In this document: positions 52,194-63,936 of the stretch, piece after piece
How the letters are laid out: every line of letters starts with the position of its first letter
How positions within the stretch are numbered: position 1 is the stretch's first letter
From: Agapetus fuscipes
Taxonomy: Eukaryota; Arthropoda; Insecta; Trichoptera; Glossosomatidae
Assembly (NCBI GenBank): GCA_951799405.1
Contig: OX637361.1
Coordinates: forward strand, 11,258,170-11,322,169
Length of the DNA: 64,000 nucleotides
Reading direction: 5' to 3'
Program-made: the position numbers and the translations under genes
The notes under the pieces: model-generated
Told to the model about the DNA's origin: nothing
Database searches by the model: none
The model's input: the letters and a program-made list of their open reading frames with translations, nothing else

Positions 52194-54018
52194 TGGTTGA
52201 ATATATGCGATTCTCACTAAAGATTGATTCAAAGGTGGCAATATTTAATTATAGATACTAAAATAATTTCTATAATGAACAAGCAAAGGCCTGCTCACAC
52301 TTTACAGATCTGAAACGTTATTCTGCAAATTCTTTAAGACCTTAAGGCGACAAGATAGCGATTCGTGTCCAAAAATAAGGTGTTCTGTGATTTTTTTTAT
52401 CTATGGAGTTCTTTCGTAAGCGTTAGTAAGCTCCGATTTGGATTGATATCCAAAGCGTTTCTGGTTTCGAATTTGCACGTAGCACAATATTCTGAAACCA
52501 GTTCCCGGGTAGAGAGGTGAGGCGTTGGCCATATGAGACTGTACTCACCAGTCCCTCAACTTAAAATTTAACGTTTTAGCTCTGTAGTCTAGTAAGGAAA
52601 CTGAAAGCAACGCCTGCGGTGAGCGTTTTAGTTAAAATGGACTTTTAGTAAAACGCCATGGTTGTTTTGTACTTGGGGTATGGCCTGCCCTAAAGCCTGA
52701 GGGGTCTGTGTGCAAAAAAGTGGATCAAGAAGTGAACAATGTGTTATGTAAGGATATGTGATTTATATTATGTAAGATAACCCCAATTTAAAAACGTACT
52801 GTCTTTTTTAGTTTGTTCTGTTTTCTTCTTCTTTATTTTTTAAAGTCTCTTTTTTATGCTGCACATCTCCGTCATCTATTTTGTTACAAACTGTCTTTCA
52901 CCGTGCATGGTATTTATTATTTAGCTTTTTAAAATTTGTTAACACCAAGGTACGGTATTTTTTTTTTTTTTTTGCATCTCACCCTGAAGGATGTTACAGC
53001 CGTGGATTCATCTTTTAGATGCAGGAAGGTTTAAGAATTAGTTTTAAACATATTGGGGATGATTTTAGATTTTTATACAATTTTTAGGAATAGATTTGAA
53101 CAAAATTCTATTAATTTTTGAGGAATTAAATGCCAAGGCTCGGTATTTACAACGTTAGCATTTGTGACCTTGATAAAAAAAACTACCCACACGATTGACG
53201 TACATAGATTTAGGGTATAAAGTGCTCTTAATTATACCAGTCGATTATTCCATAAACTAAATCGTAATAAGAAGTACCTAAGTAGATAAAGAGAACGGCA
53301 CCTAAGATTAAAAGGTTCACAATAAAAAAAAAAATCTCCTCGTTTTTCGTGGGACTTCTTCAAACCTGATTTTATTTTTCAGATAAGAACTGCTATATGT
53401 GTGTAAATATGATAGTATTTCTGTATCACCTGCGTCACATTTCGCCCTTTAAGTGCTTGTTTATGTTATGTCCATCAGAGGTAATTTAACATGGTCAATG
53501 TTTGTGTGTGTAGGTACTAGACCAATGTGTCTTATACTGGAAATTGATTTAAAAAATATTTAAAGCAATTCCCTTATGATGGTATTATACGTTTTTTTCT
53601 TAGCTCAGATTGTGTAGAATGTGATTCTTTTAATACTATGTCATTGAAAGGTCATCTTACAAGCACTGGGCGGACGATTTTTCGAGTTTGAGATTTGGAT
53701 CACGCGCTTGTAACATCCAGGTGTCCGACTTTAGGAAGAGAATGTATTGTGTTCTGGTTTAGACAGACCTTTATGTAATTCTATGTGACGCGATGTGACA
53801 TATTGATAGATCTAGCGTCACTGCTGACTCGTTGTGTGTGGAAAATGGCATTGCGCAAACGCATAGACCTGTGCCCCGACTGTAACACATTGCGTAAATA
53901 AAAAAAATCTATGCAAGCTAAACCACTCACTAGAAGTGATCTTCTAATTCCAACAGGGGAGTTTCTCCAATGTTGTATACTCGGGATACTGATTTAGAAA
54001 CTTAAAATCCGGGCCTTG
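52194..54018. other. Intergenic, no gene seen
   Basis: About 1.8 kb of AT-rich sequence without a domain-bearing ORF or clear repeat end. Confidence 0.4.
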
Positions 54019-54019
54019 T

Positions 54020-54351
54020 CCGGTCGATAGCTCAGTTGGTAGAGTGCTTGCATTCCATGCCGTGGGCCCGGGTTCGAATCCCACTGAGGGTGTTAGAAAT
54101 GATTTCCCGTTTCAGTGTTTATTTCAAACCCCAAAATAAAATACCTGCAAGGTTTACTCAGTCTTCACAAGAAATGAGTACCAGCACCCGAGAGCTGGGA
54201 AGCCCCCACTTCAACTGAAGTGGTTGGCGTGAGGCCGCCCCCCTGACCTGTAGAAGTTAAGAGGTACCACTCGCCACACGCGAACCCCTTCAGGGATAAC
54301 GCAGCAACAAGTTGCACTATATGTGTAGCTTATGTAGTTGCGTTGCGTTGA
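54020..54351 (+). repeat. tRNA-SINE, full length
   Basis: A box GATAGCTCAGTTGGTAGAGT, B box GGGTTCGAATCCC, then AGAAATGATTTCCCGTTTC, TCACAAGAAATGAGTACCAG, CTTCAACTGAAGTGGTTGGC, CCCCTTCAGGGATAACGC and TATATGTGTAGCTTATG. Best reference copy with 63619-63936. Confidence 0.88.
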
Positions 54352-54399
54352 AATTGCCCTTGACGCTAACCTATAACATCAAGATTAAATATTGGAAAT

Positions 54400-54530
54400 T
54401 TAAATTAGACATTTTCCAATGCCACCCTGGTTTCAAGAAAATGTGGCAGGGGTTGTAAAGTTTATGTTTATATGAGGTTTGGTTTATTTTGCATGTACAA
54501 ATGCAGCATGTGTAAGCGCGACCATATTAA
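54400..54530 (+). repeat. SINE-like family G fragment, degenerate
   Basis: CATTTTCCAATGCCACCCTG, TTTATATGAGGTTTGG and GCAGCATGTGTAAGCGCGAC. Confidence 0.55.
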
Positions 54531-56410
54531 ATTATATTTATATCGGTTTTTAGGAGTTAATACAATAACTATATTTTCCAGGCTGTGATAGGGAGTTCGC
54601 TATTTTTTAGCAAGTTTGCTAAATAAGCCAAGGTAATTGATAATGAAAACTTTCAAAGACAGGACCTTATTAACGTCTGGCCCATAGGAATATAATTATA
54701 TAGGTTAAAAATCGTGGGAAAGGATGTCAACGCTAGGTAAGGTCCGAAGTTAGAATAAAGTTTACAAATTGTACAAAGATTTTTAATACATTTCGAATGT
54801 TATGAATAAAGTGAACGTTTAATCATTAATATTTTATCCGCACGAATATTTTATTGGTTCATGAAATCGTTGACGCAAAATAATTTAAGCTTTGCAGGGC
54901 ACAGCTGATATCCGTGTTCGATAAATCAAACAATTTAACCGGGCAAAATGATAATGGCGATTTTAGAAAGATCCGGTTATGAACCAGTAATGTTTGACTT
55001 TCAAATCAAGCCTTTGTTACTTGTAGGCATGGAGGTAGTATTCAATGGAGGAACTATGAATGTGATTCAGTACCAATCAACATGATGCACCGTCTTTGAC
55101 ACCATACATTGTTTATAATGCTGTCTCGCTCACAACATATGAAATGCTTTTCTCATTTTCTATGTAAGCAGTGTGTCTCTACTCCGTCTTCAACCTATTT
55201 ACATATCACCATAGAAACCATGAAATCCCCATGGCAACGGAATTTGTTACTAGTGTTGTTGAAAGTATGAATTCAAAAAGGTTCCGACCTCATTGTGTAC
55301 GAGATAATTTTCATAAGTATCTATTACCACAAGCATAGAAGTTACATACTTACATACAACATCACTAGTTCTAAAAATGGCTGTCACTTTCGCGAGCAAA
55401 ATATTTCGACAAATGAAAAATAAATTTTATGAACGTAATCATACAAAATAGTTTTTTAAGTGAAATATTATTCCACATTTTTTACATTTTTTTTTGTTAG
55501 CACGCTTAGAAAATATCCAGTTTGGCATTTGTATGGATTTTTTTCCAATTAGGTAACACACCTGTTGACAGTTAGAAGGTTACCGATAGACTGAATTTGG
55601 ATTTTTGTATGATGAGTGGGCTAGCGCATTTCTAATTTTAAAGGATTGATTTCTTAGTCCATCCTGTTCTTATATATCGATGCTTGTAGGTACTCCAGTA
55701 TAAACATTTACATACTCTCCCATGGATCGCGTGAATCGTGAATTGTATTGAATATAAGACAGCACTAACAGCGAGTGATTTAGTGTTCATACACTATTCC
55801 GATTTACGCAGAGAGTGTATGTTACATTTGTTTTATACTCGAAGAATTGTACTTTGATTTAAAGTTGATTGGACTTTTGAAAGATATTAGCTGTGATAAA
55901 CGCAGGCAACAAAGGCTACAAAATCATTAAACTCTGAAGTGTTGATTTAATATGGATCGCTTTGTGTTTAGTGGAGCCATTAACTCAATTAATTTTCAAT
56001 TTGTTTTTTAAAGGTTAAGGACAAATAATTTATTCTGGAATGTATTTGCCTTTATGTTGAGTAACTACGCGACTGTTTAAGAAATCATTTAATAGTCGGT
56101 TTGTAAACTTAAAAGTTTATTTAATCTAAAGATTAGGCTGGATGCAAAAGCAGCATTGTAAAATAACAGTGACAGAGAATGTACTTTCTTTATAGAATTA
56201 AAAACGTGTTTTTACGGAACGTTGTGTAGAGTAGAACGGGTTTCTCAAAGTCTCGTTGGGGTCGTAATCGAAGTCCCCAGCAAACGTGTCTCTTCTACGC
56301 CAAAGAAACACGAAGTGAACTGTCAGAAAAAGTTTTTGTTGCTCGTGATCGAAGATTGTACTTATATGCCGTCGATATTTCAATATTAGAATGAAGTCCG
56401 CACATGAATT
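54531..56410. other. Intergenic; one RFX/CRE-type fragment, otherwise nothing
   Basis: A minus-sense fragment at about 55225-55310 (CCCATGGCAACGG, AAAAAGGTTCCGACCTCATT) belongs to the RFX/CRE-type family. No gene seen. Confidence 0.35.
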
Positions 56411-56414
56411 GATA

Positions 56415-56575
56415 TAGGCAATATTGTGCCGTCACCCGGCCGGGTTGCTAAGGAAAAGGCATACCAACATTTTGTTTGATTGGTTTCTAAGGACGGTAAA
56501 AACGTACGTTTGCTCGCTGAGAAAAAAGTTCAAAATTCATAAATGTTCCGACCTTATTATGCCCGAAGGATAGGG
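56415..56575 (-). repeat. RFX/CRE-type repeat family copy
   Basis: Minus: TTTTTTCTCAGCGAGC, CCTTAGCAACCCGGCCGGGT, GACGGCACAATATTG. Confidence 0.65.
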
Positions 56576-57370
56576 TTTGTGTAAAGGAGATGTGTAACAT
56601 AAATAATATTCATTTTCGTGCAAAAAACTTTCAGACTTCATTCTTAGATGAGGAAAACTACCTACTTGAAAAAAAAGAAACCCTGATGGTTTGTTGATTT
56701 ACGTGGGAAAAATATAAGGTAAGAAAAAGTAAACGTTAATTTAGCTTACGTCAATCCAAGGTGAGGTATCTATTAATATGTACATAAAGCAAATCACTTA
56801 ACAGTAAAAATTGCACACTCCATTACCCAAGAATTTCTGCAATTATGCATTTTTTTCTGATCGTTATCGAATCATCACTTTTCCGTACAGACCTACCTGC
56901 ATCAGAAAACAATTATTGCCATAAGAAAAAAAACAATTTGTAATACCTAGTATGTTATTTATTGTCTATGAAATGATTAGTATTGTTTTTGTAGCTATTA
57001 ATAAACAATCGCATGTTGCCTTGTGTTAAAATGAATTTCTTCAATTGCATTTTTTTATTCAAAAACAAAATTGCCGCATGCCATTGCGACCGCTCATATT
57101 ACATGCATTAATTTTAATAATTTATATATTTTTTATAAAGCCTCTAAAGGTAGGTAGAGGTTTTATTACTCATTTTAGTTTAGCGATACATACCCTGGGG
57201 TTAAAAAATTCTCTCCCTTTCGCTTTCTGACTTTCAATGCATCCGTCCTTTTTCCTAGCAACATCGAAATAGTAAAATCAGGACCCTGATTTTTTCTTCC
57301 ATTATTTTTAACTCTTTCATTTAATAAGAGTTATTTTATAAGAAGTCCCAGAAATATGCCTTCTTGGGCT
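56576..57370. other. Intergenic, nothing recognised
   Basis: AT-rich, short ORFs only. Confidence 0.35.
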
Positions 57371-57374
57371 ACTT

Positions 57375-57548
57375 ATTTCTTACGGAGCTTGGAAAACTCC
57401 AACTTCAACTGAAATAGTTGGCTACCCCGTGATCTGTGGCTACCCCCTTACATGTAAAAATAAATAGGTTCAATATACGCCACGTGTGACCCCTTCGAGG
57501 ACAACGCGATGATAATATGCAATATATGTGTAGCTTAGTTGAGTTTTC
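57375..57548 (+). repeat. tRNA-SINE 3' half
   Basis: CGGAGCTTGGAAAACTCCAA, CTTCAACTGAAATAGTTGGC, GACCCCTTCGAGGACAACGC, TATATGTGTAGCTTAGTTGA. Confidence 0.75.
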
Positions 57549-57580
57549 GTTTATCGGTAAGGACCCCTAATTTTACTATT

Positions 57581-57826
57581 CCTTGACTTATAGGTTGGTA
57601 TGAGGCTGACCACCCATACTGTAAAAAATGGTTCACTTTGCCAATGTCACCCCTGTTTCAGGGAAGGTCGGCAAAAGTTGTGGGGCTTATGTTCATTTGA
57701 GGTTTGGATTTTATTTGTAAGTACACATTCAGCATTTGTAAGCGCGAACTACACTTGTTGGTTTGTGGGCATACATCTGAGAGCTTTAAATGAATATATC
57801 CTTGCAACTTAGATTATAGATTATGG
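57581..57826 (+). repeat. SINE-like family G copy
   Basis: CCTTGACTTATAGGTTGGTA to GCAACTTAGATTATAGATTA; a very well kept 5' half. Confidence 0.83.
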
Positions 57827-58074
57827 ACCCCAGTCACAAGCTTATACAAACATATAACTTTAAATTTGATGAGAAGTCCATGGCCCAAGAAAAGAATAAC
57901 TGAAAGAGGTTGGAGAAGGCATGTGTTCAACAGTTTAAGACTAAAAACGACTGAATGAGACGAAGAAACTATCAAGAAACAATAAGATTGAAATCGCCAA
58001 AAAAAATACGGATTTTTTATTACTGAATTATCTTTTTCTTCTTCTTTACGTGTCTTCCACGTTAAAGATCACCT

Positions 58075-58290
58075 GAGATGAATCTTTTCTGTTCTGGTCA
58101 GCACGAAGCAGCTCCTCCATACCTTACATCACGATCCACTCTCGAAAGCCGCTTTCTTTTAACCCTCTACGCCCCTCAATCTTCTCTTCTATGCCCAGCT
58201 GTAGGACGGCATATTTTTCTCCTCTCATTATGTGACCAAAATATGAAGATTGACGGAGCTTGATTTTTGTGAACAATTCTATCTTTTTCG
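58075..58290 (-). pseudogene. LINE C-terminal relic
   Basis: Minus strand: KLRQSSYFGHIMRGEKYAVL and a following GRRVKRKRLSRVDRD, with a frame change. Matches the KLxYxGHxMRxxxY...GKIEGRR..GR pattern of LINE C-termini. Confidence 0.6.
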
Positions 58291-58983
58291 TCTTCTTCTT
58301 CCTCTTGCTATAGATCTAGAATCTGTTTATTGCGGAACTCCCTCCTGTGATGCAGGAGACCAGCTGTTCTTCCAACTTTTGGGAGGATGACCTGGCTGGA
58401 AATCGCATCACCACGGTAATTCTTACCTTACCTATCAGAAATATTTGTTTGAAGACTAATTAGCTGTTCACTTGCGGCCATCTTGAATTGACAGGTCTGG
58501 TAGCCGTGGTAGACGCTGGCCGTCCAGTATCTCCTGTGCCACGACTCGGGCTATCCTTCATTCGTTCATGCGGTCTATATGGTCCCTCCACAACCGTCTC
58601 CTCTTCCTGTTTTTATATAGAATTTTATTCAATTATTTTACGTTGCAATAACACATATCGCTTTCACATAAGTAGGTACCTATTTACAACGTTATTAAAA
58701 TGAATGTTTAATTGATTCGTTACTTTTTTAACGACTCTGTAAGTCAGTGCTTGTAATGCAAATATATTTTATTTTTACTTGATATAAATAAAAGTCACTT
58801 ATGTATGCGCATTAAGCACAGTCGACATTTTAATATTCACCGTTCACAGCACTGAATGCGTTTTCTTTTTCAATTTCTCCAAAAATGTTGTAAGCCACGT
58901 AATAATTAGACTTTTCGATGATCTCATTCTATGTAAATAATGTATTCGTATTACGTTTGAGCAATCGCTTTATTTGTGAAAAT
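58291..58983. other. Intergenic, possible further LINE remnants
   Basis: ATTRAILHSFMRSIWSLHNR (plus, about 58533) is LINE-like. The rest shows nothing. Confidence 0.3.
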
Positions 58984-59027
58984 CACTGAATCCATTTTCG
59001 AGCTGCAGCATCTAAAGTAGAAATTGA
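58984..59027 (-). repeat. LINE fragment cut by a SINE
   Basis: AATCCATTTTCGAGCTGCAGC and the following bases repeat 59634-59677. A family G copy begins right after. Confidence 0.6.
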
Positions 59028-59284
59028 CATCTAATCTAATCTAATCTAAGTTGCACAGATATGTAACATTAAGGATTCACATTATATGCATTTTCACAAG
59101 CAGACACGTATAAGTTCGCGCTTAAACATGCCGCGTGTGGACTTACTTAATAAAAACTCAAATCTCGAATGAACATATACCCTGCAACTCTTGCCGATCT
59201 TCCCTGAAGCAGGGGTGACATTGGCAAAGATAACTATATTTTTACAGCATGGTTGGTCAGCCACATACCAACCTATAAGTCAAG
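59028..59284 (-). repeat. SINE-like family G copy with ATTAG tail
   Basis: On the minus strand the 3' tail is TTAGATTAGATTAGAT. Core CCTGAAGCAGGGGTGACATT; ends CATACCAACCTATAAGTC. Confidence 0.82.
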
Positions 59285-59499
59285 GAACATACACAACAAA
59301 TTACATTTTTAAAATCAACAAAATGATAATATGTATGGACATCAAAACTAAAACAAAATACAAAATTCTAATTTAAAAAACCTTAGTCCTGGCCGCCAAA
59401 ATAACAGATCAACCATCATCTCCTTCTGTCCTTACATACTTCATTCATTTAATCCAGAGTCATAACCTAGTCTTCATAGAAGCTCTTCTTTTATTATGA

Positions 59500-59725
59500 C
59501 TCTGGATATTTCATTCATTCGCTATTCCAGAAATTTGATCCATCCATACCTTTCTCGGTCTTCCTCTACCACGACATCCATCTATTCTTGCAGACATATT
59601 TATGAAATATTTATCTTTATTTATAAAAAACGTCGAATCCATTTTCGAGCTGCAGCAGCTAAAGCGGAAATTGACATGATGATCGGAATCTTTGTTGAAA
59701 GTGGATCTGAAAGATGAAGAAGAAG
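59500..59725 (-). pseudogene. LINE C-terminal relic
   Basis: Minus: DGCRGRGRPRKVWMDQISGI and ANE, after HVNFRFSCCSSKMDSTFF-type sequence read out of frame. Same family as 24515-24665. Confidence 0.55.
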
Positions 59726-59850
59726 TATGGCTATAAAAGGCGCCAACACACATATGGCCAATATTCGCACATTTGTCAATCACGCATCAAGGCCGTACTA
59801 GAACTCTATTAAATACAAGTAATCTCTAGTAAGGCCTTGCACACTCACAT

Positions 59851-60005
59851 TCCTTGACTAATAGGTTGGAATGATGCTGACCCCATGCTGTAAAACGTAG
59901 TTCACTTTTGCTAATGCTACCCCGGTTTCAGGGAAAGGCGGTAAGAGTTGTAAAGAGCCTGTTTAAATTAGGTTTGTGTTATTTTGTGTGTACACTTTCA
60001 GCATG
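59851..60005 (+). repeat. SINE-like family G copy, degenerate
   Basis: CCTTGACTAATAGGTTGGAA, CCCGGTTTCAGGGAAAGGCG, CAGCATGTGCAAG. Confidence 0.65.
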
Positions 60006-60621
60006 TGCAAGACAGAGGGTCAGAACTACAATGCAATAGAATGTAGTTAGTAAATAAAATCCCGATTTTTGTAAATTCATTTTTAAAATACTATGGGAGA
60101 CTTCAAATAGCCGAGGGTATTTTTTAAAATCCTTCTTTGCCACCTTTGATTCTATTCGACTCATATGGAAAGGTATTTTTTTTCGGTTACAAATAAACAA
60201 TTGTCTCAAAAATAGAAAACGGTGTTTTATTTGGTTGTGTTCTTTATTTTATTTACAAACAAGTATTTTCAGGGTCATAAATGAAATACTAAAAATATAC
60301 ATAAACAAATTCTGTCAATTTTAAAAGGCTGTAAATCTTATTGTGTTACAATTGTATATAAGTTTTTACAAAAATGTGTTTAAAAAAGAACAGGAGTGAA
60401 TACAGAAATTAATGATTTATTGTAAAAAACGAAAATCTATTTCAACAACGAAAAAAAACTTGGGTTGTACAAAATATTGTTAAAAATAATCCTTTGGTCC
60501 TTTTTCCAGTGCTATCGTACCAGTGAAATGCTTAACAATTTTCTTTCAAAAACCAAAAAATAAATTCATATTAATTTGTGTACAATAAAAAATACAAAAT
60601 CGTCATTTTAGAATGATTTTT

Positions 60622-60627
60622 TTTATT
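60622..60627 (-). terminator. Poly(A) signal of the His-rich peptide gene
   Basis: AATAAA on the minus strand, 67 bp after the stop codon. Confidence 0.5.
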
Positions 60628-60693
60628 ATTATTAATTGAGATTTTTTTTAAAGGATAGCTGTGGATATTTTAGCTTGATTACTGTGTGTTTAC

Positions 60694-61796
60694 TTAGGCG
60701 TATTTGTGCCCAACATGGTGACGAACTCCCCATTTAAAGTTGGCGTGTTTGTCTGTTTTGACGAAAGTGTGGACTGGTCCTGTGATGCCCTGGTGGTGGT
60801 GATCGGGAGAACGACGTGTGCGAAGCAAAAGCCTTTCTGCGGCCGCTATGCTCTCAGCTGAAACAAAATACAAATAATTAGTAATTAAATCAATCAGTAA
60901 AAATATTAAATGGACCTATGAATCATCATGAGAAATAAAAGAAGCGAATAATAATGAATAGTAGATTTTTTTCGACAGTTCTAAAAACGAACGCGCTAGA
61001 ATAATGTCTGAACATTTTTGAATTTGGATCTTTTTTCTCGACGAACAGATGTATGGAACTAATTGTATGGAACTGCCGACTTTAGCAACTAATAACAAAT
61101 ATATGTATGAATTTTCCCTAGCAACCCGGCCGAGTGACGGAACACAAATAATACATAGTATTATAGCATTAATATCTATGAAACATAATATTCTATACGT
61201 CAATAATTATTCATGTGCGTACCTACCTCATTCGAAAGATTCGAAATTTAAATTTTCAATGTTTGCCAACTTTAAAAAAATTAAAAGGCTGTTTACACAC
61301 ACACATATTCATGTAGGTAAAATTGAGTATATTAAATGCTTATTGAAGAAAAATAATTTTGGTGAAATTTTTTGTGGTGCAAAATTTGAGATTATTTTTA
61401 TTTTGTTACTTTCATAGGACTTACCGTCATCGAAAACGTAGATGCTGGCGAAAGTCTGTGAAACCACGGCACACAACAAGATGGCGAGGAGGGCGAACTG
61501 TAAAAAATGAAAAAAAAAACAATATTAAACTAGTTATAATATTATATTATCATTGGAACTCTATATAACATAATAAAAATATATCAAATAAAAATATTAA
61601 TTTAAGTAGCAAAATGAATTTACTTTTTAATTAATAAATCTGTTTACTTTTAAGTCTAAAAATTACACATGAAAATATCATTTATAATTTATCACATACT
61701 GATTTGATTGATTCTTCTACGATTACATATTATACTTCTGAATAAATTTATTTCACATTTACTATTGAATAGACTTACAATTTTAAGCGACGCCAT
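60694..61796 (-). CDS. Secreted His-rich peptide precursor with RTRR site, three exons, complete
   Basis: Exons 61796-61779, 61497-61425 and 60857-60694; GT/AG junctions, 255 nt, 84 residues. Residues 1 to about 23 are a signal peptide (MASLKIFALLAILLCAVVSQ, then TFA). An acidic short pro-segment (SIYVFDDAESIAAAERLLL) ends in RTRR (43-46), a furin-type site. The predicted product is 38 residues, starting SPDHHHQGITGPVHTFVKTD and ending GVRHHVGHKYA, with 8 His, 5 Lys/Arg, 2 Asp and no cysteine. The layout (signal, pro-segment, RXXR, small basic peptide) is that of insect antimicrobial peptides; a neuropeptide or haemolymph metal-binding peptide is also possible. I do not recognise the family. 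A TATA box and poly(A) signal frame it. Confidence 0.82.
61010..61175 (+). repeat. RFX/CRE-type repeat copy in intron 2 of the peptide gene
   Basis: CTCGACGAACAG, CCTAGCAACCCGGCCGAGTG, then ACGGAACAC. Antisense to the gene. Confidence 0.6.
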
Positions 61797-61868
61797 TTTA
61801 CTTTCGCTCCGATATTGTCAACGTTCGGCACTATTGACTTCTGTCACTCAAAAACGGCACGAATTGCC

Positions 61869-61875
61869 ATTTATA
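61869..61875 (-). promoter_or_regulatory. TATA box of the His-rich peptide gene
   Basis: TATAAAT on the minus strand, within GGTATAAATGG, 79 bp upstream of the ATG. No convincing kappa-B or GATA cluster was seen upstream. Confidence 0.6.
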
Positions 61876-62129
61876 CCTCTTCCGAAACACAAAGCCGAGA
61901 TCTGTGGAAACGGAAACGGCGTGTGGAAAAACTGGAACAAAAAATACGAAACATTTAGGCTTAGCAAATTTAGAAACTGAAAACAATGCCGTCGCATGAC
62001 CTGTCAAATGATTTGAATTTAGAACTCACTTCTTCTTTTCACCAGCAAGCTGTTATGAGGATGACTACTATATTACTGAAATTGTGTAATGGAAGTGTTG
62101 CACAGACGTCTGCACATGAATCGGTATTT

Positions 62130-62500
62130 ATAAAAGTGTGACATCGCACTACCGGGTTGCTTGGAAAAAAAGAAAACAAATATTTTTTTATTGGTTGACA
62201 AGGACTGTAGTTTCATAAAAATGTGACGATTACCCGCGAAAAAGTCCATTTGCCTTTACCCAATACACGCGTTTGCTAAAAACCAATTAAAACCTGTACT
62301 TTTTCTTATAGGTAGTAAGCGTGCGTAATTGACCTAGAAAAAATTGTGTCGTCACCCGGCCGGGTGCTACGGAAAATGCAAACAAATACTTTGTTATTGC
62401 TTGCTAAGAATGACATCCCCAAAGGAGACAGACTTGGCTCGCCCAGGAAAAAAATGCATATTCAAAAAAATTCTGACCTCATTCAAAATGACAGTCCTGT
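62130..62500 (-). repeat. Two RFX/CRE-type repeat copies in tandem
   Basis: Worn copy at 62130-62250 and a better one at 62335-62500 (minus: TAGCACCCGGCCGGGTGACG, ACACAATTTT). Confidence 0.55.
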
Positions 62501-62599
62501 CATTTTTTTTCCCCAAATCTTTAATGGACGCTCATTTTTTGTTTTGTTGATAATCTGATTCTGCAGAATACTCTTTCTAGCAAGTAGGCAATCCACTGC

Positions 62600-62790
62600 T
62601 AAACCATATTTTTTTCAGATTCTCACAAAATTTTTGAATCTATATTTTTTGTCAGCGGGTAAAATGTCATGCTTATATGGGACTACAATCTGCCTATTTG
62701 TCTGCCTTTGCCCTAAATTTCAAGATCGAATTTCTAGATCGGTCGAATGACGTCACAATTTTGTCTTTGTAAATTGTCGCGCGGATCTTA
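62600..62790 (+). repeat. RFX/CRE-type repeat copy, degenerate
   Basis: Ends with GATCGGTCGAATGACGTCAC and AATTTTGTC; the CCTAGCAAC part is lost. Confidence 0.45.
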
Positions 62791-63070
62791 TTGTAAAAAA
62801 ACATATTTTGAAATACTCCCTTTCAACCCTTCGAGTATGCCCTGACACTAATGACCCGCATAAATTTTTTAACCCCTTTTTAATTTACCCTTATTTCGTT
62901 CACGTATTGCGCTTACATTCAGCATTAAATAAAAAACCTTTTTAAAACTCGGACATTTTATCCCTTTCGTTCCTTTTTATCCCTAATGGTTCGTTATTTC
63001 TCCCTATCTTTTCCCGTTCAAGAATTTGGTATCTAAGAAGCTTTTTTTAAATAAATTTATTATTTATTAT

Positions 63071-63308
63071 TCCTTGACTTATAGGTTGGTGTGAGGTTGA
63101 CCATCCATACTGTACAAAATGGTTCACTGTACCCTGTGTCAGGGAAGGTCGGCAAAAGTTGCAGGGTTTATTTCATTTGAGTTTTGGATTTTATTTGTAA
63201 GTACACATTTAGCATTTATAAGCGCGAACTACACTTGTTTGTTTGCGGGCATGCATTTGAAATGAGCTTTAAATGTTAATATATATCTTTGCAACTTAGA
63301 TTATAGAT
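63071..63308 (+). repeat. SINE-like family G copy
   Basis: CCTTGACTTATAGGTTGGTG to GCAACTTAGATTATAGATTT; a small deletion in the TTGCCAATGTCACC segment. Confidence 0.82.
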
Positions 63309-63439
63309 TTGTTTTATGGTTACACCAACTTATGAACTGATCCTGAAAAAATATAAGATACAACAGAACAAATCGGACTACGAGGACATGGTTTTTAGTT
63401 TGGTCCATCCTGCTGAAATAGTTTGCCTTTGGAGTTGAT

Positions 63440-63590
63440 AATAAAGTTTAATGTGGGGCAAAGTTTAAGGAAGTTACTTAAGACACATATTTTGTTTCAT
63501 AGAAGCTCCAACATATAAACGCACCCTTGAGGGGGCTAGTGCCATTAAATGTACAAATATAAGATTGGTCAATTATTAATAATTCGATTA
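63440..63590 (+). pseudogene. LINE RT C-terminal stub with 3' UTR
   Basis: SLRKLLKTHILFHRSSNI and a stop, then CACCCTTGAGGGGGCTAGTG, CCATTAAATG and an ATTAAT tail; the UTR resembles the one at 35590-35660. Confidence 0.6.
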
Positions 63591-63618
63591 TCATTTGATT
63601 TTCATTTGGTTTCCGATT

Positions 63619-63936
63619 CCGGTCGATAGCTCAGTTGGTAGAGTGCTTGCATTCTACGCCGAGAGCTCGGGTTCGAATCCAGCCGAGGGTGTCAGAAACA
63701 ATTTCCCGTTTCGGTGTTTCTTACAACTTTAAATCAAAAAATCGGCAAGGTTTACTCAGCCTTCACAAGAAATGAGTACCAGCCTCCTCGGGAGCTGGGA
63801 AACCCCCTACTTCACTTAAGTTATTGACATAAGGCCGGCCCCCTTACCTGTAAAACTAAATAGGTTCACTCGCTATACAATCCCTTCGGGGATAACGCGG
63901 CAAGAAGTTACGCTATATGTGTAGCTAAGGTGCGTT
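63619..63936 (+). repeat. tRNA-SINE, full length
   Basis: GATAGCTCAGTTGGTAGAGT, GGGTTCGAATCCAGC, TCACAAGAAATGAGTACCAG, CCCTTCGGGGATAACGCGGC, TATATGTGTAGCTAAGG and a T run. Confidence 0.88.

Noticed and set aside
54020..54110. tRNA gene
   Set aside because: A and B boxes are good, but the flanking acceptor stem does not form and a SINE body follows; the same unit recurs at 63619, 32851 (minus) and elsewhere.
61800..62110. Kappa-B sites upstream of the His-rich peptide gene
   Set aside because: GGAAAAACT-like words are present but none fits the GGGRNNYYCC pattern.
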